Of a DNA stretch of 64,000 bases, positions 24,201-36,200 are shown piece by piece; position 1 is the first letter of the stretch, and each line of letters opens with the position of its first letter. Origin of the DNA: Margaritifera margaritifera (taxonomy: Eukaryota > Mollusca > Bivalvia > Unionida > Margaritiferidae); the NCBI GenBank assembly GCA_029931535.1, contig JAQPZY010001423.1, positions 638,501 to 702,500 of the forward strand, written 5' to 3'. The position numbers were made by a program, and so were the translations under genes. Under the pieces are notes generated by a model, which searched no databases, was not told the DNA's origin, and saw nothing but the letters and a program-made list of their open reading frames with translations.

Positions 24201-27200
24201 TAATTAATTTGTTTTGTCTTTTAACATACTTATCTTCTGTATATCAAGGAAAACAAGGGAAGTAACCCATGATAGTGACTATTGAGCATCATAGGTTTGG
24301 GCTTAAACAGAGTTCTTCCACTTGCAATAAAATGCAAACCAGATTTTTAACAAATCAGTTTTAGAGTACAAGATACATACATTTGAATAGAATCATTTAA
24401 AATTAGGAAAATAATACGCCTTTGGGATTAAATGAATAATTTGTGATTTATAACTGAAAAAAAAGTATAAAAAAGAAATATAACAAGTAAGACAAGTTGA
24501 TTAAATTAGCAATAAGATTAGTTTGTAAAACTGATGAATCATTTCAATCTTGAGACACTGTTATAAGGATGTGTTGTGATTGGAGGCAAATATAGTAACT
24601 GAAGAAATGTTTGATTTGATGCACAGAAGTTAGAGACAATGTACAATTGCAGGCTAGCATAAACTATGTGCATTTTTGTAAGTTTGGATCACAATTTCTG
24701 TACACAGTTATAGATGTGCTTTGCAAGTAATTGTGTTTGTTTTCTTGTAATATTGATTTTTCTCCAATAAGATTATACATTTATTTGCAGAGAATTATTT
24801 CTAAAATATTTACCATATTTTAAATTAACTATTTGGAAGCAAGTTTGATAGGTTTGGTGAAATAGAGTTTGAAAGTTTATAGTATTGCTAAGTTAATGCA
24901 CCTGAAACATAGTTCATTCATATGTTATCACCAGTATTGTGCATTATTTTATGGAATTTCATATATTCTGTGCCATTACTCACAAATTATTTGAAATTTA
25001 TATATTGTAGTTTTAGCTTTTATTAATAATATACAGCCAGTACACTTTTCTCCTGAAACACTTCCTGATTTAATTTCCCAGAGTTAAAACACCCATGTCC
25101 ATTTTTCTTTATAAAAAAAGAAAAAAGAAAAAAGCAACAACCTGTGAATTATAACTTCAATTGTGCAAAAGCCATGTGACTCTGTAGACCACAAATTAAA
25201 GCTTCATCTGTAAACTTAACTTATAAAGATTTTGGATGAGTTACATTATGACCAAGAGACTATGCATATTCATTTTGCCTCAGCATTTTTTTTTTATCAG
25301 ACTGTAGTAAAATAGGTAAAATTGACATGATATAAAGTGTGAGAGTTTACAAAGGTTGTGCTCTTACAATGCTATATAAGCCTGCTTAGTGAAGTGGGAA
25401 GCTGTTAGGGTATGTTAGTCAGGTGAGCAATATCAGGCCTACATGAGCCTCTTGTTTTTAAGGTTGTTTTGTTTATATTTAAACGCTTAGCCTGGAAGGA
25501 ACAGATGTCTTGATTCAGCATTATGTATTCTTTTTTTTTCAGATTGTGGCATCAGGTGACATTAAGGTTGCTTAACTTTGTGAAGAATCCTATTTTTATG
25601 AAAGGAGATGCTCTGATACGGGTAAATTATCTGAAAAGCACACATAGTGGTAATTTTTCAATTGTTTTGGTTTTGTATGCAGATATAATCATATATAGAA
25701 ATGCAGAAACTTCAAAGATCCCATCAATAAAGCATTCAACACATTCATCATAATAACTTGTTTTGATATTAACAGTAAAAAAAATAACTGATCCACATTA
25801 TCAGGTATCATGACACTAATTGAGCCAATCAGTGTTGCATCCTATTGTAGTGCCTAAGAAAATAATTATGTTTTTTTTCATATTTTTTTCGGGAGATTTG
25901 CTAACCAGTGAAGAGTGCTACTTTCATTAAATAGAAAGCAGTATTAAAGTCTAAACAGAAAATAAAATGTTTCTTGATTGAGTTCAGCCTCTTGACTTTT
26001 GTGTAGGATGACAAAGCAAACATGTGATTTGGCCAGTTTCAGAAAAGTCATTTGAACTAAATTCTTCAGTCAATTCATTCAAATACAAGTATTTTAGAAA
26101 ACACAACATATTCTATGCTGATATTTAGCTCTACTGATCTTAGACCAGAAGAGCTTATGGTATGACATGTTGTGCATCGTCTGCCATATGACGTCCGTTG
26201 TCCATCCATCCATTAGCACAAGTTATTGCTACTACGTCAAAACTACTTGGATGATTGCAATGAAACTTTGCACACACATTTATCCCAAAGTCAAGTTGGT
26301 CCTAAGTGAAAATGGTGCTACACAGACATCCCAGTAAGGCCACCACAGCAGCAATCTTGAAAATCTTGTTATTTCTTCTGAATGGATGGTCATATTAACA
26401 TGCGGTTTTCACTGAAAGATTTCTTATGATGTCTAGTTGGGCCTAAATGAAAATACCGATATGGTGTCCAATATAGCCATTTATTGCTACTCCTTCTGTA
26501 CAGAAAGTTCATATTGGCATGGGGTTTTCACCAGAAGACTCCTTATGAGGTCTAGTTGGTCCTAAATGATAATGGTGCCAGCAGACATCAAATATAAAAA
26601 TCTTATCGCTACTCCACCTGAATTGATGGTCATATCAACATGGGGTTTTCACTAAAAGACTTTTGATGTCTAGTTGGTCGTAAATGAAAATGGTACCAAT
26701 CTGACATCCAGTATGGCCACCACAGCACCCATCTTGAAAATCTTGTTATTGCAACTCCTCCTGAATGGAAAGTCTTATTAGCCTGGGTTTTTACAAGAAC
26801 ACTTATAGTGTCTAGTTGTTCTTAAATAAAAATTAGTACTAAATGAAAATGGTACTAATCTGACACCCAGGATGGCCACCATGGCAGCCATCTTGAAAAT
26901 CTTGTTATTGCTACTCCTCGTAAATGGAAAGTCATATCGACATAAGGTTTTCATCTTGAAGACTACTTAAGACATCCAGTTGGTCCTGAATGAAAATGTT
27001 TCCTATTTGACCTCAGTAATGGCTTCCATGGTAGCCATCTTGCAAATCTTCTTCTTGTTGTTCCTCCTAAATGGAAAGTCATATCAACATGGAGATTTCA
27101 CCAGAAGACTTTTTATGGTGTCTAGTTGGTCCTGAATGAAAATGATCCCAATCTGACATCCAGTATGGCCACCATGGTGACCATCTTGAAAATCTTGTTA

Positions 27201-30200
27201 TTGCTACTCTTCCAGAATTGATGGTCATATCAGCATAGGATTTTCACCAAAAGGCTTCTTATGATATCTAGTTGGCCCTAAATGAAATTGGTGACCCACA
27301 GACATCCAATATGGCTGCCACAATGAACATATTTAAAGTGTTGTAACCAATTCTCCCGAATGGATGGTCATATTGTCATGGGATTTTCATTGAAAGTCTT
27401 CTAATTGTGTCTTGTTTGTCTTAATCAAAATGCTGATCTTAAAGCCATATGGTTGCCACAGCAGCTGATTTGAAAATCTTATAGCTCAAGAATAACAGAG
27501 ATGGTTTCAACACTCAGAATTTATAAATAAGAAATGATCTTATCTGGAAATTCTTTTTGGACAGTGGAGCATCAGTCCCTTCAAGTGACTCTTGTTTTAT
27601 ACGTTGTGTCCAGTTTAGTGCTAATATAAGTCAGATAGTTTAGGTGCATCTAAACTAATAAATAATGCACAGGATTTCATCAGAAATCTAGAAAAGTGAA
27701 AGAAGTATATAAGGAACCTAATTAATGTAGTAATACATACCAAGTTCATTGTCAAGGTATTGAATTGCATGCAGAAAAAACATGGATTATCTTGACACCA
27801 CTTCCCCAGACTTTTCTATCACACAGACTAATGGAGTGCACTCCAGATACATGATTTATTGCTCTGCATCAATTTCGGAAGGTATTTTGATGTAAATGTT
27901 CCTGACAGCACTTGCAGTAGTACTGGGGCATGCAACTTAGTCTGAAAAATGCACCTGTGATCACTAGAGCATGAAAAGTATGTTACAGTTTCCTCCTTGA
28001 CATCAATAAGTAGTCTTACTAAAGAAAAATTCCTCACCAGGTGGACAATAAGAAGGATATTCCTTCCTTAAATAGATTGCCAGACCTACTTCTCCTGTCC
28101 ATTCCCCACCCCCCATCCACCACTGCCATAGGGCCATGTGAGCTTATGGTATGGCCTATCATCCATGAAAACTTGTTACCACTGTGGAAAGCATATTTAT
28201 GATCTGATTTTGATCAAACTTGTAACATGGGCATATATAATAATCTCGGACAAGTTTGATACTGGGCTTGATCCACCCATATTAATGAGGTGATCATGCA
28301 AATGATTTGCTGAGCTTGTACCACACTTGAGCTCATATTTCTGATTCAATTTTGATCACACTTGGAATATATACTTTTCATCAAGATCTTGGACAAGTCT
28401 GATATTGAGTGAGATACATGCATACTAATGAGGTGGTCTTGCCTCTGATTGACTGAGCTTGTTACCACTCTGGAAGCCATATTTGTGATATGATTTTGAT
28501 CAGACTTGGAATGTATGCTTCTTTTATCAAGATTTTGAGCAGTTTCAAAAGTATGCTGGATCAGTGCATATTAATAAGGTAATCTTGCATCTGATTGGCT
28601 GAGCTTGTTACCACCCTTAAAGCTGTATTTTTGAGCTGTATCATCAAGATCATTGATGACTTCGATTATGAGCACGAGACTGTGCATATTTATTATACCT
28701 TTATCATTAAAAAGAATTTTTATTTGGGGTACAGTACAATAGGTAAAATCAGCATGATTGAAAGTTTGGGAGATAGTTCACATTTCATGTATTCTTACAA
28801 TACTACATAAGACTGCTTAGTGAAATGATCAACTGTTAAGTTATATAAGTCAGGTGAGTGTTATTAGGTCCACTTGGACCTCTTTCTTGTGTTAATTGAA
28901 TGTAGATTAAATTCTAAATTTCATTACAGTAGAACCGGTCTTGAAAGACCACACCTTCTGCCAAAAAATAAATTTCATTACAGTAGAACCGGTCTTGAAA
29001 GACCACACCTTCTGCCAAAAAATAATGGTCTCTCATGACAGATCATAACACTATATAATCAATAAATCTACATGGAGAACCCAGTCTCTCAAGACAGGTG
29101 GTCTCTCATAGCAGTGGTTTTACTGTATTGACATAGTCTTTTTATCAACAAAAAACAAAAGGTGCCCTTCCTTCAACAATATTGTCTCTTTTGCTAAAGG
29201 TGCCCATCTTCCCATTCCCTCTCTAAGTAATTTGTAGCTTAAATACTAATCTTAATAGTAGTAGTATGGCATCTCAGTACAATAGTGGCTATATGGTGCC
29301 AACTACAGATAAAGTTCAAACAATGTAACAATGAAGAATTGCACAAAAGCTATAGGAAGACAAACCCTTCCAAATAAATGTAAACAGTGAACTACAACAA
29401 ACTGAAATATAAAACTTAAATATGTTAAAATTCTATAAAAAGTATATAAAATAAAATGTAAAGGTAACACGTGTAAAATCCTTTAAACATACAGTATAGT
29501 ATGATTATGAGCAAGAGACCATGCATATTATAATTATGTCTTTTGTTACGACTCTATGGTCTAAGAAAAATGTAACAGAAAGAAAGTGAAACCAACAAAT
29601 CAAGTAAAAAATCAACAAGCAATTTATTACTAGATAGTTAAAATGAAAAATCAAAAAGTCACTTACAGTAATGTGTTTTGAAATCCTAATAATCCAATAA
29701 GAATGATTGTTCTAATCACAAGTCCTAAATATAGAATGTTCCGAATTCACGGCTGTGTCCTTGAATGTTATGATGTGCTAATGGTCTCCAAAGTCCTGAT
29801 GTACTAGTAATCTTTGATGTGCTGATGTCAAAATGAAGTATTCCAAAATCTCTGAATAAGTTCACATAAATTCCAAAATCATCAATTAAAAATCCAAAAT
29901 CCAAAAGTTTATGAGCACTGTTATAATCCAATGAATTTTTAAAATAATTCCTCTCTTAGAATTTGTAATGAATTTTCACAACTGTAATAGCTCTTTACAA
30001 GACTGATGGTAATGTCAAAACTGAACAAATGTCCACTAAACATGATATATATAAAGATTGGTCACATGACAGAATGTTCTAGAATGTGAGTCATCTTAAT
30101 GGAATTTTACTTGTAAACAAAAATCCAACCTTGACCTTCAAATTGAGAAAACATATTGATCAAAACAACCTAATTCAAGGACACTAGTTAAACATGTTTT

Positions 30201-33200
30201 TCCTGATAACATTAAGATTTAAGCAAATATTAAAGTGAAGAAACATTTATAATTTCCTAAAATATTTATAATATTATATAAACATCATACATAACACCTC
30301 CCTTCACAAAGAAAAAGAAAGATTTATATAATAAAGCTTTCTTTTGAATATACATCTAATACTATAATAACCAAAATTACATAAGAACATGTTTTATGAT
30401 ACTGGACTTAATTACATCAAGCAATATTACATTTCTAGGCACGTGAGAGTGCATCTGCAATCACATTGTCTTTTCCCCTAATGTGTTTGATGTCAATGTT
30501 ATATTCTTCCAATATCAAACTCCATCTCAACAATCTCCGATTTTTATCTTTCATTTTGTTGATGAAAGTAAGGGGATTGTGATCACTGTACACAATAATT
30601 GGAGAAAGAGCTGAGGTGACATACACTTCAAAATGCTGTGAAGCCAATATCAAAGCCAAACATTCCTTCTCAATTGTGGAATAATTTTTCTGGTGCTTGT
30701 TTAGTTTTTTAGAAAAATAACACACAGGGTGATCCACACCACTTTTGTCTTCCTGAATCAATACTCCACCAACCCCTACATCACTTGCATCAACAGATAA
30801 TTTAAATGATTGGCTAAAATTTGGTGCAGAAAGAACTGGTGCATTCTTAAGCATGGCCTTTAACTTGTCAAAAGATTCCTGACACTTGTCAGACCAATAA
30901 AATTTGGCTTTCTTACTCAATAAACTTGTCAAAGGTTCAGCAATTTTGGAAAAATTGGAACAAATTTTCCGATAATATCCAGCCATACCTAGAAATCGCA
31001 TCAGTTGCTTTTTACAAATTGGAACTTGAAATTCAGAGATAGCTTTGACCTTAGCTTCTATAGGTTTAACTTGACCTTGTCCCACTATATGTCCTAAAAA
31101 TGTGACACAAGCATGGCAAAACTCACTTTTGCTCAAATTAATTGTCAGATTCGCATCGCTGAGTCGATCAAAGAATTTTCGAATGGTTTCCAAATGATCT
31201 TCCCAGGTGTTGTTGTAGATAATGACGTCATCGATATAAGCGTCACAATTATCAAGACCAAATGTTATCATGTTCATCAGACGTTGAAACGTTGCAGGCG
31301 AATTTTTCATTCCAAACGGCATAACTTTATATTGATAAAGTCCATCTGGAGTTACAAATGCTGAAATTTCTTTTGCCCTTTCCGTCAGTGGAATTTGCCA
31401 GAATCCTTTTAAAAGGTCAAACTTGGTGACATATTTAGCATTTCCAATTTTATCAATGCAATCGTCCATTCTTGGGATTGGAAATGAATCAGTTTTGGTG
31501 ACACTGTTGACTTTTCTATAGTCAGTACACATACGGAATGTATTATCTGGCTTGGGAACAAGAATACATGGTGAACTCCAGTTACTTTTACTTGGTTCTA
31601 TGAAATCATTCTCCAGTAGATACTGAATTTCTTTCTTCAGATAGTTCTGTTTGAGAGGATTCATCCTATAAGGATGCTGTTTCACAGGCGCAGAATCTAC
31701 AATGTCAGCGTCATGATAAATTTTACTTGTTCGTGTTGGAACATCAGGAAACAAGTGCTCATAGTCATGTAATAGCTGTTTTAGTTCATTTCTTTCCTGT
31801 TGTTGTAGATGTGAAAGTTTCTGGTCTAGGTTGTTCAATATTTCTGAATTCCGAAGATTGGTTATACCAGAGTCACTATAGTCTGATTGTATTCCATCGT
31901 TGATATCTTCACTGTGTGGGACAGGTACAACTAAATTAACTGAATAATTAGCTGGGCTATCTCTGTCAAAATATTCCTTTAACATATTTATATGACAAAG
32001 TTGTTTCTGTTTCCGTCTCCCAGGAGTGTTAATGATATAATTTAAGTCATTTACTTTCTTTTCAACGGTATAAGGACCATAAAATTTAGCCTGAAGAGGA
32101 TTCTGAGGTATGGGAAAGAGAGCCAGAACTTTGTCACCAGGTTTAAAACTCCTTTCCTGTGAATTTCTGTCATAGCTTAATTTCATTTTTGACTGGGTAG
32201 TGTGAAGATTAGTTCTTGCTACTTCACAGGCCTTTGACAACTTGTATTTGAAATCAGAAACATAATCAAGAAGATTAATCTTTGAATCTTCATTTGAAAG
32301 AAGTTTCTCTTTCAATAATTTCAGTGGTCCACGGACAGTATGACCAAAAACTAGTTCAAAGGGACTAAAATCCAACGACTCTTGAACTGATTCCCTAACA
32401 GCAAACAACAACAAATGAACACCCTCATCCCAATCCTTTTCTGTATCAAAGCAATATGATCGAATCATATTCTTCAAAGTTTGATGAAATCTTTCCAAAG
32501 CACCTTGACTTTCAGGGTGATAGGCAGAAGATTTAAACTGTTGGATGCCTAGTTCATGCATAACTTGCTGGAAAATTCCAGACATAAAATTTGACCCTTG
32601 ATCCGACTGGACAGATTTGGGAAGGCCAACAAGTGTAAAAAACTTCACCAAAGCTTTCACAATAGTTTTAGTTTTTATATTTCTCAGAGGAATTGCCTCT
32701 GGAAATCTTGTAGATGCACACATGATGGTCAACAAGTATTGGTTGCCTGACTTGGTTTTAGGTAAAGGACCAACACAGTCTACTATCATTCTACTAAATG
32801 GTTCATCAAATGCAGGAATAGGTTGTAGATGAGCCTTAGGTATCTTCTGATTGGGTTTTCCTACCATTTGACAAGTGTGACAAGATCTGCAGTATTTAGA
32901 AACATCACTTTTGAGTTTCGGCCAATAAAAATGATTCAAGATCTTGTGATAAGTCTTACGGACTCCTAAATGACCAGCCAAAGGAGTTTCATGGGCTAAA
33001 TTAAGAATTTCCTGTCGATATTACTTAGGAACAACAATTTGATAGCTCACTGACCACTCGTCACCAGCGGGTACATCAGGTGGTCTCCATTTCCTCATAA
33101 GGACCCCATTTTTCCACAAAGTAACACACTGGAACTTGTGTGGCTTCAGTTTCACTAATAGCCCTCTGAAACAAACAAGATATCTCGGGATCTTGCTCCT

Positions 33201-36200
33201 GTTCAACGACAAGGGATTGTCGTTTGTCATCCTGATTAGAACAAAGAGAATGAGTTGCCAAAAGAGGATCACTGTGATCAATACCATTTGATTGATCAAT
33301 ACCTGAGGAAAAAGTGACCTCATCAAAAAACTGACCAATACATGTGTCAGCTAAAGGAATAATATCCTGATCAACATCAATCTCAAGAGCTCTTTTTGCC
33401 ATAGCTCTAGTAACTGCACAAGCAGGGTACAAATCAGGGATTTCAGTTTCGACAGGATCAACTTTCTGATCCAAACAAGGCTTGTCAGTTACAAGTGGAT
33501 TAACCACAACCTTATCTCCAGCTAGGTCATTGCCTAGAAATAAATGAACACCCTCTATGGGTAAAGTAGTCACTGCCCCAACAGTCACAGGTCCAGAAAC
33601 TAAGTCTGATGCCAAATTTACACAATGGAGAGGAACATTTACAAAGCCGCACTCAACTCCCTGAACAAGAACACTTTCACTTGAAGAAGACTCCTCAGAC
33701 AAAGGCAAAGTACCTGATAATAAAAGACTCTGAGAAGCTCCAGTGTCCCTTAATATTTTAATTGGGATAGGTTTGGCAGTATCACCAATAAGTGATATAG
33801 AACCTTCTGACATGAATGGTTCATAAGCCTCTAAAATAGAATCAGACTGGGGTTTGTTTGACCCAACAAATGTATTGCTTTCAATACAAGACAGTGACCT
33901 TGACCTCGTAGAAATAAGAGCATTTGGAAAAGCTCTGTCTTTTCTCTGTTGCTTATTTTTCAACTTGAAGCAATCAGAAATAACGTGCCCTTTCTTTTTA
34001 CAATAAGTGCACGTAGGAAGAGATAAGGATTTCTGATCAGTCTTATCAGATGTTTGATTCCTAACAGTTGTGCTGTTGTGAAATTTGGAAGTACTCGAAT
34101 GAGATTGAAATGGTTTTTTACCAGAAAATTGCTGAGAGGACGATTTATTACCAAATGAATTTTGTGAGTCAAGGAATAATCATCAGCCATACGAGCAGCA
34201 TTTTCCAAAGTTTCCACATTCTGCTCGTCAAGATAGGTTTTAACATCACTATGGATGCACCTTTTGAACTCTTCAATTAACTTTCTCATGCACTCTATCC
34301 CCTCCTGGATAGGTTTTGAAATGAAATTCTGAACATTAGATGCCATTGTAAATGCTTGTTGGTTTCACACAAAAAAAATTTCTCTATTAAAAATCTTTGC
34401 CAAAGACAAAAAAATTCAGAGACAAAATCAATATGAATTTCAAAGATAAATTTAATATCTCTAATATGCTTTAATGAAATTCAGATCCCAGAAGACGAGC
34501 CCCCAATTTCTGTTACGACTCTATGGTCTAAGAAAAATGTAACAGAAAGAAAGTGAAACCAACAAATCAAGTAAAAAATCAACAAGCAATTTATTACTAG
34601 ATAGTTAAAATGAAAAATCAAAAAGTCACTTACAGTAATGTGTTTTGAAATCCTAATAATCCAATAAGAATGATTGTTCTAATCACAAGTCCTAAATATA
34701 GAATGTTCCGAATTCACGGCTGTGTCCTTGAATGTTATGATGTGCTAATGGTCTCCAAAGTCCTGATGTACTAGTAATCTTTGATGTGCTGATGTCAAAA
34801 TGAAGTATTCCAAAATCTCTGAATAAGTTCACATAAATTCCAAAATCATCAATTAAAAATCCAAAATCCAAAAGTTTATGAGCACTGTTATAATCCAATG
34901 AATTTTTAAAATAATTCCTCTCTTAGAATTTGTAATGAATTTTCACAACTGTAATAGCTCTTTACAAGACTGATGGTAATGTCAAAACTGAACAAATGTC
35001 CACTAAACATGATATATATAAAGATTGGTCACATGACAGAATGTTCTAGAATGTGAGTCATCTTAATGGAATTTTACTTGTAAACAAAAATCCAACCTTG
35101 ACCTTCAAATTGAGAAAACATATTGATCAAAACAACCTAATTCAAGGACACTAGTTAAACATGTTTTTCCTGATAACATTAAGATTTAAGCAAATATTAA
35201 AGTGAAGAAACATTTATAATTTCCTAAAATATTTATAATATTATATAAACATCATACATAACACTTTATCTTTTGAAAACAATTTTTAGCATGATATAGG
35301 GTAAAACCAACGTGATATAATGTTTGGGAGATAGTTACAGAGGTTGTGTTCTTACAGTACTACACAAGACTGCTTTTTGAAATGGATCAACTGTTAAGTT
35401 ATGTAAGCCAAGTGAGCAATATCAGGCCAACTTGAGCTTCTTGCATTTTGTAATTATGTCTTTCGTAATCAAACAATAAACTAAATATAGTGGAGTTATC
35501 AAGCTTTTTGGAAAGCTAATCTTAGTTTCTTGTCTCACCTGGACAACCAGTTACCCATACAAAATTCCAGCCTCCAGTTAGATTTAACTTACTGATTAGA
35601 CATCATCTGGTTCACATTATTGGAATTTAAAGTGCTGCTTCAATAAAGCCGATTATTTAAAAATAAAAACTCCCCAACACGTGTACAGTGTTGCTGGAAC
35701 CATCACAGAAGAGTATGAACAAACCTTGCCTTTTCATTCAAAATCTTATTTTGCATTCCACTATACCTAGGAAATCCAGGGTCAAGTCAATCAGCCAGTA
35801 GCCTGCTGGACTACCTTAGAGATAAGAGTAGCCAATCTTTAGTTCAGTAGCCTAGAGGAGGTATTTTTATATGAAACTGTTTTCTTCAAGATTTTACTTT
35901 TTCCTTGTTTTATTTATGAGTCATTTATACATATTCTCCTTTGTGAAGTATTTGACTGGAAACATATACATCTTATATTGTTCTCTTGCCTGCTTTTGAA
36001 TTTATTGAAGATTTATGTTCAATGCATGAAACATTCATGATTTTTTCCCTTTCAGATGTATGAAAATTTTATCTCGGACTTTGAGCACAGGTATGGATTT
36101 CTTACATAAAAAATGTTATCTCAGACTTTGAGCACAAGTATGGATTTCTTACATAAAAATTGTATCTCAGACTTTGAACAAAGGTGTGGATTTCTTGCAT

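Larger units (their letters stand above)
18282..25542 (+). other. PSMD13 intron 1 (7.26 kb)
   Basis: GTTAGT...TTTTTTTTCAG. It holds a tRNA-derived SINE (18718-18895), a weak inverted-end segment (19066-19255), a diverged local duplication (22640-22810 with 22985-23110), a nucleosome-length repeat array (23218-24165) and the 3' module of that family (25160-25460). Between 19260 and 22630, and between 24170 and 25160, I see nothing definable. Confidence 0.85.
29544..35263 (-). mobile_element. Gmr1-like Gypsy (Ty3) LTR retrotransposon, integrase before RT
   Basis: 5720 bp on the minus strand, antisense to PSMD13. Two 753-bp LTRs with TG...CA ends look identical by eye. A 4-bp duplication CTTT (29540-29543 and 35264-35267) flanks it, and aligning the flanks to other type I copies reconstructs the empty site. 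Order along the element: 5' LTR, tRNA-Pro-type primer-binding site, short gag with CCHC knuckle, DTG protease, integrase, reverse transcriptase, RNase H, polypurine tract, 3' LTR. Integrase upstream of RT is the copia-like order known within Ty3/Gypsy only for Gmr1-type elements. Coding lesions and a short gag indicate a non-autonomous copy. Confidence 0.93.
25622..36055 (+). other. PSMD13 intron 2 (10.4 kb)
   Basis: Holds a type II array (26125-27600), a type I copy (28138-28890), a pogo-like MITE (28981-29125) and the antisense Gypsy element (29544-35263), which sits inside another type I copy. Stretches 25622-26124, 27601-28137, 29128-29494 and 35446-36055 show nothing definable. Confidence 0.85.

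Noticed and set aside
29725..29931. 68-aa gene present twice (also 34692-34898)
   Set aside because: Both copies lie inside the two LTRs at the same offset; there is no domain and no independent evidence of coding.
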